Part shown: positions 49,857 to 58,340 of the stretch, piece by piece
Position numbering within the stretch: the stretch's first letter is position 1
Layout: every line of letters begins with the position of its first letter
Source: Couchioplanes caeruleus
GTDB taxonomy: Bacteria; Actinomycetota; Actinomycetes; Mycobacteriales; Micromonosporaceae
Direction of reading: 5' to 3'
Assembly (NCBI RefSeq): GCF_003751945.1
Contig: NZ_RJKL01000001.1
Coordinates: 5,084,001-5,148,000 of the forward strand
DNA length: 64,000 nt
Notes under the pieces: model-generated
Told to the model about the DNA's origin: nothing
Databases searched by the model: none
The model's input: the letters and a program-made list of their open reading frames with translations, nothing else
Made by a program: the position numbers and the translations under genes

Positions 49857-50999
49857 TCAGCGCAGGAGGGACAGGACGCCCTGCTGCGACTGGTTCGCCT
49901 GGGACAGCATCGCGGTGCCGGCCTGGGTGAGGATCTGCGAGCGGGTGAAGGACATCATCTCCTGCGCCATGTCGGTGTCGCGGATGCGGCTCTCCGACGC
50001 GGACAGGTTCTCCACGGCGACGTTGGCGTTGTTGATGGTGTGCTCGAGCCGGTTCTGGTAGGCACCGAGCTGCGCCCGAGCGGTCGACACCTGAGAGATC
50101 TTGCCGTCCAGGGCGGTGATGGCGTCCTGCGCGCGATCTGCATTCCTGAAGTGCATGCCAGAGTAGGTAACGTCTCCGGCAGCGACGTTGGTGTTTCCGA
50201 ACGTGTCGTCTGGGACTGCCGCGGTGCCGCCAGTCACCTCCTTGCCGGTCCTCGACGTGATTTCCAGATTTCCGTCGGCGTCCTCAGCCGCCACGAAGTT
50301 GGCGGTGAAGTCGGCGTCCAGATTCAGCGCCGCTACCGTCGCGGGCACGTCGGCGGGCGCGGCGGCGAAGGTCACCGAGGCATTGTTGGTGCCGTCGGTG
50401 AACGTCATGATGTTACCCATGGCGGGAAGGTCGGCCGCGGCGAAAACCGTCTTGGCGCTCAGGCTGTCGGCGATGTCCTTGACGTTGGCGGAGGACAGGT
50501 CGACCTCGATCTGGCTGTTGGCGTCGCCGTCGGCGCCGACCTGGAACTTCATCTTGCCGTCGCCGGCGGCGCCGGCGGTGCCGTCGAGCAGGTTCGTGCC
50601 GTTGAAGTTGGTCGAGTTGCCGATCCGCTTCAATTCGTCGTTGAGGCTGCTGACCTCGGTGGCGATGTTGGCGCGGGCCTCGTCGTTGTTGGAGTCGTTA
50701 CCCGCCTGCACGCCCAGGTCCCGCATGCGCTGCAGGATCGAGTGCACCTCGTTGAGCGCGCCCTCGGCGGTCTGCACGACCGAGACGCCGTCCTGCGCGT
50801 TGCGGACGGCGACCTTGAGGCCACCGACCTGGCTGCGCAGGCCCTCGCTGATCGCCAGACCGGCGGCGTCGTCGGCGGCCCGGTTGATCCGGAAGCCCGA
50901 CGACAGCTTCTCGAGCGACTTCGACATCTGGTTGTCGGAGACCGAGAGGCTGCGGTAGGCGTTCTGGGCGGCGATGTTCTGGTTGATACGAAGACCCAT
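49857..50999 (-). CDS. fliC: Flagellin, copy 2
   Basis: A 380-residue flagellin, four residues longer than copy 1. Residues 1 to about 172 are the same as copy 1 almost throughout, and the last 75 residues are identical. The variable region (about 175-305) is distinct (FAAADLPAMGNIMTFTDGTN; SGMHFRNADRAQDAITALD). The DNA at both ends is nearly identical to copy 1, pointing to recent duplication or gene conversion. It may give filament heterogeneity or dose. Confidence 0.95.
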   Translation of the reverse strand: MGLRINQNIAAQNAYRSLSVSDNQMSKSLEKLSSGFRINRAADDAAGLAISEGLRSQVGGLKVAVRNAQDGVSVVQTAEGALNEVHSILQRMRDLGVQAGNDSNNDEARANIATEVSSLNDELKRIGNSTNFNGTNLLDGTAGAAGDGKMKFQVGADGDANSQIEVDLSSANVKDIADSLSAKTVFAAADLPAMGNIMTFTDGTNNASVTFAAAPADVPATVAALNLDADFTANFVAAEDADGNLEITSRTGKEVTGGTAAVPDDTFGNTNVAAGDVTYSGMHFRNADRAQDAITALDGKISQVSTARAQLGAYQNRLEHTINNANVAVENLSASESRIRDTDMAQEMMSFTRSQILTQAGTAMLSQANQSQQGVLSLLR

Positions 51000-51065
51000 G
51001 TGAAGTTCCTCCTTGAGTGGGGTCCTTGACCGGCCCGTCCGTGGACCGTGGTGCTTACGCCATCA

Positions 51066-51093
51066 ATGTCGACGGGACTGCGCCGATCTTGAG
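51066..51093 (-). promoter_or_regulatory. Flagellar-type promoter of flagellin gene 2
   Basis: Minus strand: CTCA (51093-51090), 16 bases, GTCGACAT (51073-51066), identical to the element of copy 1. Confidence 0.65.
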
Positions 51094-51138
51094 GAGTATT
51101 TGAGATTTCCTCACGCCGGTCTTGAGGAGTGTCTGAAA
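51081..51138. repeat. Two 25-bp direct repeats, 33 bp apart, at flagellin promoter 2
   Basis: Copies at 51081-51105 and 51114-51138, arranged exactly as at copy 1, with the proximal one over the -35 box. Confidence 0.7.
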
Positions 51139-51177
51139 ACTCCTTGCCCGCCGGGTCCCGGAACGCCGAACCGACGA

Positions 51178-51201
51178 GCGGCCGGCGATGTCGCCGGCCG
51201 C
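51178..51201 (-). terminator. Shortened hairpin terminator after flagellin gene 3
   Basis: An 11-bp stem, GCGGCCGGCGA (51178-51188) with TCGCCGGCCGC (51191-51201). It is the truncated counterpart of the 16-bp stems after copies 1 and 2. Confidence 0.6.
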
Positions 51202-51266
51202 CCGTCTATTCGGTTGTCTGAGCTATTCCGCGGTGATCGTCGCTAGGCGGTTCTCACCGTGTCGGG

Positions 51267-52403
51267 TCAGCGCAGGAGGGACAGGACGCCCTGCTGCGAC
51301 TGGTTCGCCTGGGACAGCATCGCGGTGCCGGCCTGGGTCAGGATCTGCGCGCGGGTGAAGGACATCATCTCCTGCGCCATGTCGGTGTCGCGGATGCGGC
51401 TCTCCGACGCGGACAGGTTCTCCACGGCGACGTTGGAGTTGTTGATGGTGTGCTCGAGCCGGTTCTGGTAGGCACCGAGCTGCGCCCGAGCGGTCGACAC
51501 CTGAGAGATCTTGGCGTCCAGGTCGGTGATGGCCGACTGCGACTCCGTGGCATCCGTGAAGCTCAGGCCGGTGAAGGTAGTGGCCGCGCCGCCGGTGATG
51601 CCGAACGTGGCGTCCGGCACCGTTGAGGTGCCACCGGTCACCTCCTTGCCGGACCTCGACGTGATCGCAAGATCTCCGTTGGCGTCCTCAGTCGCGATGA
51701 AGTTGGCGGTGAAGTCGGAGTCCAGATTCAGCGCCGTCACCGTCGCGGCCACGTCGGCGGGTGCGGCGGCGAAGGTGACCGACGCGTTGTTGGTGCCGTC
51801 GGTGAACTCCAGCACGTCACCCATGGCGGGAAGGTCGCCAGAGTCGATCGTCGTCGTGCGGGTGAGGCTGTCGGCGATGGCCTTGACGTTGGCGCCCGAG
51901 AGGTCCACCTCGATCTGGCTGTTGGCGTCGCCGTCGGCGCCGACCTGGAACTTCATCTTGCCGTCGCCGGCGGCGCCGGCGGTGCCGTCGAGCAGGTTCG
52001 TGCCGTTGAAGTTGGTCGAGTTGCCGATCCGCTTCAATTCGTCGTTGAGGCTGCGCACCTCGGTGGCGATGTTGGCGCGGGCCTCGGCGTTGTTGGAGTC
52101 GTTACCCGCCTGCACGCCCAGGTCCCGCATGCGCTGCAGGATCGAGTGCACCTCGTTGAGCGCGCCCTCGGCGGTCTGCACGACCGAGACGCCGTCCTGC
52201 GCGTTGCGGACGGCGACCTTGAGGCCACCGACCTGGCTGCGCAGGCCCTCGCTGATCGCCAGACCGGCGGCGTCGTCGGCGGCCCGGTTGATCCGGAAGC
52301 CCGACGACAGCTTCTCGAGCGACTTCGACGTCTGGTTGTCGGAGACCGAGAGGCTGCGGTAGGCGTTCTGGGCGGCGATGTTCTGGTTGATACGAAGACC
52401 CAT
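51267..52403 (-). CDS. fliC: Flagellin, copy 3
   Basis: A 378-residue flagellin. It carries the same conserved ends, with scattered differences not found in copies 1 and 2 (NQTSKSLEK, SNNAEARANIATEVRSLND, AQILTQAG). The variable region (about 175-305) is again distinct (TTIDSGDLPAMGDVLEFTDG). It has its own leader, promoter element and direct repeats. It is the copy next to the flgN operon and the most diverged in coding and promoter sequence, so it is probably the oldest separate copy. Confidence 0.95.
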   Translation of the reverse strand: MGLRINQNIAAQNAYRSLSVSDNQTSKSLEKLSSGFRINRAADDAAGLAISEGLRSQVGGLKVAVRNAQDGVSVVQTAEGALNEVHSILQRMRDLGVQAGNDSNNAEARANIATEVRSLNDELKRIGNSTNFNGTNLLDGTAGAAGDGKMKFQVGADGDANSQIEVDLSGANVKAIADSLTRTTTIDSGDLPAMGDVLEFTDGTNNASVTFAAAPADVAATVTALNLDSDFTANFIATEDANGDLAITSRSGKEVTGGTSTVPDATFGITGGAATTFTGLSFTDATESQSAITDLDAKISQVSTARAQLGAYQNRLEHTINNSNVAVENLSASESRIRDTDMAQEMMSFTRAQILTQAGTAMLSQANQSQQGVLSLLR

Positions 52404-52471
52404 GTGAAGTTCCTCCTTGAAGGGGGGTCCCTGACCGGCCCGTCCGTGAGCCGTTGTGCTGACGCCGCAAA

Positions 52472-52500
52472 ATGTCGGCCGGGGGTCCCCCGGTCTTGAG
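52472..52500 (-). promoter_or_regulatory. Flagellar-type promoter of flagellin gene 3
   Basis: Minus strand: CTCA (52500-52497), 17 bases, GCCGACAT (52479-52472). The spacer is one base longer than in copies 1 and 2, and the -10 is closer to the presumed consensus. Confidence 0.6.
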
Positions 52501-52545
52501 GAGTATTTGAGATTTCCTCACGCCGGTCTTGAGGAGATTCTTCGC
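52488..52545. repeat. Two 25-bp direct repeats, 33 bp apart, at flagellin promoter 3
   Basis: Copies at 52488-52512 and 52521-52545; the distal copy has decayed at its far end. Spacing is the same 33 bp as at the other two flagellin promoters. Confidence 0.6.
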
Positions 52546-52606
52546 GCCGGTGCCGGGAGCGCTGAAACCCGGCAGCACCGGATCGCAACCGGAACGGCCT
52601 CAAGTC

Positions 52607-52634
52607 CTCAGAGACGCAGTACGGGTGCCGACTT
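52607..52634 (+). promoter_or_regulatory. Flagellar-type promoter element before flgN
   Basis: Plus strand: CTCA (52607-52610), 16 bases, GCCGACTT (52627-52634), about 45 bases before the GTG of flgN. It diverges from the promoter of flagellin gene 3 and drives flgN-flgK-flgL-fliW-csrA. Confidence 0.65.
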
Positions 52635-52679
52635 GTCCGGTGAGCGGAGGTAAAGCCTCCCGCGGAGACGGAGGAGCCG

Positions 52680-53165
52680 GTGAGCCTGACCGACCTGTCC
52701 AGCGTGCTGTGGCGCGCCCGTGAGCTGTTGGAGCTTCTCCTGTTCAAGCTCGAGGAGGAGCAATTGTTGCTCGCCTCGAACCGGTCCCGCTGGCTCGCCC
52801 ACGCCACCCGCGAGGTGGAGGTGGTGCTGGACCAGATCCGGCAGACCGAGGTCGCGCGGGCGGCGTACGCCCAGGGCGTCGCGATCGAGCTGGGACTGAA
52901 CGCGGAGGCGTCGCTGGGCGAGCTGGCGGATGCGGCCCCGGCCCCGTGGTCCGACCTTTTGCACCAGCACCGGCGGGCGTTCCTGACCCTGACCTCGGAG
53001 ATCAGCGCCATCGCGGAAAGCAACCGGGAACTGCTCACCGCCGGTCAGCGGGCAGCTCGCGAAACGATGCTCGCGTTCGCCGGAACCGTGGAAACGTATG
53101 GCCGGCAAGGCCAAACCGTCACCGGCGGCGTGCGCCGCCCCAGCCTGGTGGATGAGGCGATCTGA
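52680..53165 (+). CDS. flgN: FlgK/FlgL export chaperone FlgN (putative)
   Basis: A 161-residue, all-helical protein (LWRARELLELLLFKLEEEQL near the start). FlgN chaperones escort the hook-filament junction proteins FlgK and FlgL, and this gene overlaps flgK by one base (GATGG around 53165). Position and size support the call more than sequence does. The start is GTG at 52680 behind GGAGGAG. Confidence 0.78.
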   Translation: MSLTDLSSVLWRARELLELLLFKLEEEQLLLASNRSRWLAHATREVEVVLDQIRQTEVARAAYAQGVAIELGLNAEASLGELADAAPAPWSDLLHQHRRAFLTLTSEISAIAESNRELLTAGQRAARETMLAFAGTVETYGRQGQTVTGGVRRPSLVDEAI

Positions 53166-54556
53166 TGGCAAGCAGCTTCGGTGGCATCAACACCGCGCTG
53201 AGCGCGCTCTACGCGCAACGTCGTGGACTGGACGTGACCGGGCAGAACATCGCGAACGCCAACACCGAGGGATACTCCCGGCAGCGCGTCAGCATGCAGT
53301 CTCAGGTCGGCTCGTTGAGGGCGGCCATGTACGCGAAGACCGACGGCCTCGGCACCGGGGTCGCCGTGTCCGACGTGCAGCGCCTGCGCGACGAGTTTCT
53401 GGAGAACCGGGGCCGGACCGAGCACGGCGCGAACGCGCTTCTGGCGACCCAGGCCACGACGTACACCTCGATCGAGGACGCGTTCGCCGAGCCGGGCGAG
53501 ACCGCGCTGGCCGCGCAGCTGCGCGACATGTGGGGCAGTTGGAACGACGTGGCGAACAACCCGCAGCTGGAGGCCCCCCGGTCCGCCCTGATCCAGCAGA
53601 GCGCCACGGTCGCCGACCAGTTGAACGCCGCCCATGAGTCGCTCGCCCGGCAATGGAAGCAGAACGAGGCTCAGATGTCCGGCTACGTCGACGAGGTCAA
53701 CGGCACCGCCCGCTCGATCGCCCAGCTCAACGACAGCATCATCAAGGCGAACGCCTCCTCGCTGCCGGTGAACGAGCTCGAGGACCGGCGTGATCAGTTG
53801 GCGATGAAGCTCGCCGAGCTCACCGGCGCCACCGCGGCCAAGCGGCCCAACGGCGGCATGGACGTCTTCATCGGCGGTTCCACACTGGTCACCGGGACCA
53901 CGGTCCGTGAAGTCGACTTCATCGGCGCTACACGGCTGGAGGACCAGGCCACCAACGCCGTGAGCCTGATCTGGAAGGACAACGTGGTACCGCCGCAGAA
54001 GGTCGATGCCGGCGGCACGATGGGCGGGATGGTCGACACGATGACCAACATCATCCCGAACCTCTCGGCCGAGCTCGACTCGGTCGCCAACAACCTGATC
54101 ACCACGGTGAACGACCTGCACCGCACCGGTTACAGCGTCGACGGCAGCACCGGCAGCGACTTCTTCGGTCGTGAGGCGGACGGCTCGGTCGCGGTCCTGA
54201 TCACAGATCCGGACAAGGTGGCGATTGCGGCGACCAACGGCACTCTGGACAACTCGATCGCCGACAAGATCGCCGACATCGGTGAATCGCCCGACGGCCC
54301 GGATCGGGAGTACCAGGGGATGATCGGGCGGCTCGGGGTCTCCGCGCAGGGCATCGCCCGCCGCTCCGAGATTCAGTCCGTCGTGACCGAACAGGTCGAC
54401 GCGGCACGCGAGGGTGAGGCCGGGGTCAATCTCGACGAGGAGATGACCAACCTGCTCACGTATCAGCGCGGCTACGAGGCCGCATCCCGGGTCCTGACCA
54501 CGATCGATTCGATGCTCGACCAGCTCATCAACCGCACCGGCCTGGTCGGAAGGTAA
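53165..54556 (+). CDS. flgK: Hook-filament junction protein 1, FlgK
   Basis: A 463-residue junction protein. The N-terminus (SALYAQRRGLDVTGQNIANA, then NTEGYSRQRVSM) and the C-terminus (LDEEMTNLLTYQRGYEAASR) are canonical. It sits between hook and filament and is exported late. flgL follows 10 bases later. Confidence 0.95.
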   Translation: MASSFGGINTALSALYAQRRGLDVTGQNIANANTEGYSRQRVSMQSQVGSLRAAMYAKTDGLGTGVAVSDVQRLRDEFLENRGRTEHGANALLATQATTYTSIEDAFAEPGETALAAQLRDMWGSWNDVANNPQLEAPRSALIQQSATVADQLNAAHESLARQWKQNEAQMSGYVDEVNGTARSIAQLNDSIIKANASSLPVNELEDRRDQLAMKLAELTGATAAKRPNGGMDVFIGGSTLVTGTTVREVDFIGATRLEDQATNAVSLIWKDNVVPPQKVDAGGTMGGMVDTMTNIIPNLSAELDSVANNLITTVNDLHRTGYSVDGSTGSDFFGREADGSVAVLITDPDKVAIAATNGTLDNSIADKIADIGESPDGPDREYQGMIGRLGVSAQGIARRSEIQSVVTEQVDAAREGEAGVNLDEEMTNLLTYQRGYEAASRVLTTIDSMLDQLINRTGLVGR

Positions 54557-54566
54557 GGAGTACATC

Positions 54567-55505
54567 ATGATCGGCGGCGGCAGAGTCACCGAGGGCAGCA
54601 TCCACACCCGAGTGCTGGCCAATCTCCAGCGCAACCTCGCCAAGGGCGCGCAGATTCAGGATCAGTTGTCGAGCGGCAAGCAGCTCAACCGGCCGTCGGA
54701 TTCCCCGGCCGGGACGGTCTCCGCCCTGCAGCTGCGCGCCGAGACCCGCACGAGCACGCAGTACGTGCGCAACGCCGACGACGGCCTGGGCTGGCTGGGC
54801 ACGGTGGAGGACACGCTGGGCAGCGCCTCTGCTCTGGTCAACCGAGCCCGTGACCTCACCGTGCAGGGCCTGAACGCCAACTCGAACGGGGCCCTGGCCA
54901 ACGCGGCGCTGGCCAGCGAGATCGATCAGATCCGCGATGCGCTGATCACCCATGCGAACGTCAGGTATCTGGACCGCCCGGTCTTCGGCGGCAACACGCC
55001 CAACTCGGAGGCCTATGACAAGACCACCGGCGCCTTCACGGGCAACCCTTACGCCCCCGGCGACCCCTACGATCCGGAGCAGGCCGCCAGAACAAGCGTG
55101 TCACGCACCGTCGGCTCGGGCGTCAAAGTGCGGGTGGACCTGACCGGCCCGGAGGCGTTCGGGGACAACACCACCGGGCTCTTCAAAGTGCTGGCGGACA
55201 TTTCCGCCAATCTCAAGGCCGGCGACAACACCGCCTTGACGGCCAACCTGAATAGCCTTGACACAGCCGGAAATAAGCTGAAATCCGCCATCTCGGAGGT
55301 GGGATCCCGATACAATCGGATTCAGCAGATGAAGGATTCCGCACAGGACCGGATGTTGTCCGTGTCGGCGCAGTTGTCCGAGATTGAGGACATCGATCTG
55401 CCGAAAACCATCATGGAGATGCAACTCCAGCAGACCTCGTACCAGGCGGCACTGGCCGCCTCGGCAAAGGTGATCCAGCCCTCGCTCATCGACTTCCTGA
55501 GGTGA
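54567..55505 (+). CDS. flgL: Hook-filament junction protein 3, FlgL
   Basis: A 312-residue flagellin-like junction protein. The N-terminal helix (LANLQRNLAKGAQIQDQLSS, then GKQLNRPSDSPAGTVSALQL) and a C-terminal helix (MEMQLQQTSYQAALAASAKV) are present. An AAGGAG site lies before the ATG. Its stop overlaps fliW by 4 bases. Confidence 0.95.
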   Translation: MIGGGRVTEGSIHTRVLANLQRNLAKGAQIQDQLSSGKQLNRPSDSPAGTVSALQLRAETRTSTQYVRNADDGLGWLGTVEDTLGSASALVNRARDLTVQGLNANSNGALANAALASEIDQIRDALITHANVRYLDRPVFGGNTPNSEAYDKTTGAFTGNPYAPGDPYDPEQAARTSVSRTVGSGVKVRVDLTGPEAFGDNTTGLFKVLADISANLKAGDNTALTANLNSLDTAGNKLKSAISEVGSRYNRIQQMKDSAQDRMLSVSAQLSEIEDIDLPKTIMEMQLQQTSYQAALAASAKVIQPSLIDFLR

Positions 55506-55945
55506 CCATGAGTACTCGCACCGCGTCCCGACCGATTGGGGCAACCTTGACCGACACCGAACTGGACATGCCGATCATCGACATGGCTGTCCCCATGCCC
55601 GGTTTCCCGGCTCACCGGCAGTTCGTGCTGGTCCGGCTGAACGACGAGGGACTGCTGTACGCTTTCACCTCGATCGACGACCCGGAGCTCCGTTTCCTCG
55701 TCGCGCCTCCGGAACCGTTCTTCCCGGACTACGCGCCGGAGATCGAGAACGAGGTCTTCGCCGCGCTGAACACCCAGGACCCCGACCGGCTGTTGGTCAT
55801 GGTGGTCATCACGGCCGGCGTCAACGAGACCACGGCCAACCTCCTCGCCCCGATCATCGTCGACCGTGACTCCCGCCGCGCCATGCAGGTCGTCCTCACC
55901 GGGAGCAACCTGCCCGTCCGGGCGGTCATGCGCCGGGCGTTCTGA
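55502..55945 (+). CDS. fliW: Flagellar assembly factor FliW
   Basis: A 147-residue FliW. In Bacillus, FliW binds and inhibits CsrA, and flagellin releases FliW, coupling flagellin translation to export. Typical blocks are PGFPAHRQFVLVRL near residue 34 and ATANLLAP-type sequence (ETTANLLAPIIVDRDSRRAM) near 115. The start is GTG at 55502, overlapping flgL, or ATG at 55508. csrA follows 51 bases later. Confidence 0.92.
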   Translation: MTMSTRTASRPIGATLTDTELDMPIIDMAVPMPGFPAHRQFVLVRLNDEGLLYAFTSIDDPELRFLVAPPEPFFPDYAPEIENEVFAALNTQDPDRLLVMVVITAGVNETTANLLAPIIVDRDSRRAMQVVLTGSNLPVRAVMRRAF

Positions 55946-55996
55946 CCACAGCCGGCACCGGTGTCCTGTCCACGGATGGAGTGAGGGGCTACCACG

Positions 55997-56251
55997 ATGC
56001 TCGTGCTGACCAGGAAGGCCGGCGAGAGCGTGATGATCGGCGACGATGTCGTCGTCACCGTGCTCGAGGCGCGCGGTGACGTCATCCGAATCGGCATCCA
56101 GGCGCCGCGCGACGTGCAGGTGCACCGGGAGGAGGTCTATCAGGAGCTCCGGAACGCCAACCGGGAGGCGGCCTCGCCGACCGATGCCGCGGTCCGCGCC
56201 CTGACCGAGCTGCTCGACCGCCCCGCCGCGGCGAGCCCGCCGGACGAATGA
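55997..56251 (+). CDS. csrA: Carbon storage/flagellin translation regulator CsrA
   Basis: An 84-residue RNA-binding dimer. The N-terminus MLVLTRKAGESVMIGDDVVV and the RIGIQAPRDVQVHREEVY block with the RNA-contacting Arg are intact, with a 25-residue Ala/Pro tail. Next to fliW it most likely represses flagellin mRNA translation by binding GGA motifs at the ribosome binding site. The three flagellin leaders contain such motifs. Confidence 0.95.
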   Translation: MLVLTRKAGESVMIGDDVVVTVLEARGDVIRIGIQAPRDVQVHREEVYQELRNANREAASPTDAAVRALTELLDRPAAASPPDE

Positions 56252-56282
56252 CCCGACAGAGTAGGTACGTTCCATGACCGCC

Positions 56283-56312
56283 AGGGCCGATCCTCCATCG
56301 AGGACCGGCCCT
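56283..56312. terminator. Bidirectional terminator between csrA and the M23 peptidase gene
   Basis: AGGGCCG (56283-56289) with CGGCCCT (56306-56312), and an inner TCCTC/GAGGA stem (56291-56295 / 56300-56304) after one unpaired base on each side. It lies 31 bases past csrA and 7 bases before the convergent stop. Confidence 0.7.
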
Positions 56313-56319
56313 GCGGCGT

Positions 56320-57228
56320 CTACCTGATCGTCAGGCCCCGGACCTGCATGAAGGCGATCGGGCTGAACGCGTTCTCGCGGGTCGCCGGCGCGCCCAGGTG
56401 CACCTCGAAGTGCAGGTGCGGGCCGGAGGAGGAGCCGGACGTGCCGACGTAGCCGAGGATCGTGCCGCGGGCGACGGTCTGGCCGAGGGTCACCGACGGG
56501 CGCCGGACCATGTGGCAGTAACGGGTGACGATGTTACCCGCGTGCAGTACCTCGACGTACCAGCCGCAACCCTTCAAGGCTGGGCTGCCGTCCACGTCGC
56601 AGCTGCCCTGGGAGACGTTGCAGACCACCCGGATGACCGTGCCGGAGCTGGCCGCGCGGATCGGGGTGTTGCGCGCCGCGGCGAGGTCCACGCCGTCGTG
56701 GGCCGGACGCTGCTCGGTGCGGAAGTCGCTCACCAGGCCCGCGGTCACCGGCAGCATCCACGCGCCGGAGGCGGCGGGCAGTGGCGCTGTCGAGGTGCAC
56801 TTGGGGATCTCGGCGTCGCCTCGCTGGACGTACGCGTCGGAGATGAAGCTGTTGTCACTCAGGCGGTCCCAGAATCCGGTGTTCTTGACCGTGCCGCTGA
56901 TGAACTGCCCCGCGGTCTTGCAGACGATGGAGACGGTCGCGCCGTCGGCGATCGTGCCCGTCCGGAGGCTCCCGGCGGACGGGGCGCTGCGCGTGTTGAG
57001 GGCCGTGCCGCCGGTGACCACCTTGCCGGTGGCGGCGATCTTCGTCGGGGCGGCGCCGGCGGCCTTCGACGTGGTGACGGCGGCGGCCTTCAGGGTGACC
57101 GCCTCGGCCGCGTCGGCGGGGAACCGCAGAGGTGACGCGGCGGCCGGGGTGCCGGCGAGCGCGGTGCCGCCGAGCGTGCCCGCGGCGAGCAGGGCGAGGG
57201 CGGCGGTGCGCTGATGTCGGCGCTTCAT
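56320..57228 (-). CDS. Secreted SH3b - M23 family metallopeptidase
   Basis: A 302-residue exported protein. A signal peptide (about residues 1-32, ending ASPAAAS-like) is followed by an SH3b-type domain (about 75-140, NTRSAPSAGSLRTGTIADG). The C-terminal peptidase M23 domain (about 160-295) has the zinc ligands in RPAHDGVDLA and HLHFEVHLG. Such enzymes cut peptide cross-links in peptidoglycan. The ATG at 57228 follows GAGAGGAAG; the longer open frame upstream is not used. Confidence 0.88.
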   Translation of the reverse strand: MKRRHQRTAALALLAAGTLGGTALAGTPAAASPLRFPADAAEAVTLKAAAVTTSKAAGAAPTKIAATGKVVTGGTALNTRSAPSAGSLRTGTIADGATVSIVCKTAGQFISGTVKNTGFWDRLSDNSFISDAYVQRGDAEIPKCTSTAPLPAASGAWMLPVTAGLVSDFRTEQRPAHDGVDLAAARNTPIRAASSGTVIRVVCNVSQGSCDVDGSPALKGCGWYVEVLHAGNIVTRYCHMVRRPSVTLGQTVARGTILGYVGTSGSSSGPHLHFEVHLGAPATRENAFSPIAFMQVRGLTIR

Positions 57229-57519
57229 TGACTTCCTCTCGAAAGGCGGACGGCGCTTACCGGCACAGGCTGCCGAGCGGGAGATGCGACCACGGTGCAC
57301 CGCGAGTGCAGAACGGTTGCCGGCGCTCTCTCGCCGCCGGCCGCACGGCAACATGGTGACGGCGAGCGGGGGCGCACGGGTCCGGTTCGCCGCAGATCTC
57401 CCACCGCCGGCCACGCACCCGGAATGCACCTGGCGCGGCCCCGGTCCACAACACCGGAGCCGCAGAGTACTTCCCAGGACGAGAGGAGCTCGTCCGTACG
57501 CCAGTCGCGGGGAGTCATC
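57229..57519. other. Intergenic region, no gene seen
   Basis: This 291-base divergent gap between the M23 and PHP-like genes shows only a short hairpin (GCCGGCG 57319-57325 with CGCCGGC 57335-57341). A c-di-AMP riboswitch was considered because such elements precede wall hydrolases in relatives, but I could not recognise its conserved core. Confidence 0.4.
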
Positions 57520-58266
57520 GTGGGTGCAGAGCGCGAATCGGTCATGGACGGCGGCACACTCGCCGCCGCGGCCCTCGATCTGCGTGCCGACGCGCACGTG
57601 CACACCGGCTTCGCCGCGGGGCGGGACAGCGTGGGGGTCGTCGTGTCGGCGGCCGACCGCGCCGGGCTCACCGGCCTGACCTTCGCCGACCAGGTGGGGC
57701 CCGACACGGCGTGGCTGCCGGCGTACGCCGACGCGGTGCGCCGGGCGCGGCAGCGTACGGAGATCACCCTGCGCGTCGCCGCGGAGGTCGAGGTCGTCCA
57801 GCCCGACGGATGGCTGGCCCTGCCGGCCGACATCGGGCACCTTGAGGCCGTCTCCGTGGCCGTTTCCCGCCTGCCGCTCCCGGAGGGGCCCGTCGGTGCC
57901 CGCGAGGTCCGCTCCATGCTGGCCGCCGGCATCCTCACCGCCGACCGGGTGGCCGAGACCGTCGTGACCGCCACGATCAAGGGTGTGGAGCGCGCCTCGC
58001 GCTACGCGCCGTCGCAGCTCGCCCGCCCGTTGAACCTGCTCGCCCAGGTGGGCATCGACGATGCCGCCGTCACCCCGGAGCTGCTCGCCGCGCTCGCGTC
58101 GGCCTGCCGGTCGAGCGGCACGGTGGTCGAGATCAGCGAGGCCTGGCGCAGCCCGTCGCCTCGCGTGGTGGCGATGCTGCGTGGGGCGGATGTGACGCTG
58201 GTGCCCGCGAGTGACGCACGGTACGCCGCCGAGGTCGGCAACTGGCAGTACCTGCGCCGGGTCTGA
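57520..58266 (+). CDS. PHP-domain-like metal-dependent phosphoesterase
   Basis: A 248-residue protein that opens with LRADAHVHTGFAAGRDS (about residues 18-34), the first metal motif of PHP phosphoesterases. It continues with a TIM-barrel-like pattern (GLTGLTFADQVG; AAEVEVVQPDG; LVPASDARYAAEVG). Several later ligands are less clear than in HisK-type PHP enzymes. The substrate is unknown. The GTG at 57520 has GGGGAG five bases upstream; ATG at 57544 is the alternative. Confidence 0.65.
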   Translation: MGAERESVMDGGTLAAAALDLRADAHVHTGFAAGRDSVGVVVSAADRAGLTGLTFADQVGPDTAWLPAYADAVRRARQRTEITLRVAAEVEVVQPDGWLALPADIGHLEAVSVAVSRLPLPEGPVGAREVRSMLAAGILTADRVAETVVTATIKGVERASRYAPSQLARPLNLLAQVGIDDAAVTPELLAALASACRSSGTVVEISEAWRSPSPRVVAMLRGADVTLVPASDARYAAEVGNWQYLRRV

Positions 58267-58340
58267 CCGGAAACCGAACGCTATACGTAATCTCCTACGT
58301 ACTCTCTGTCATGCCAGCACTTCAGCATGGGAGAGATGCG

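Noticed and set aside
48691..52362. Long plus-strand frames opposite each flagellin gene
   Set aside because: They repeat three times because the flagellin genes do. Their sequences are plain reverse readings without start signals.
57229..57519. c-di-AMP (ydaO-type) riboswitch before the M23 peptidase
   Set aside because: The context is suitable, but I could not find the conserved core elements in the leader.
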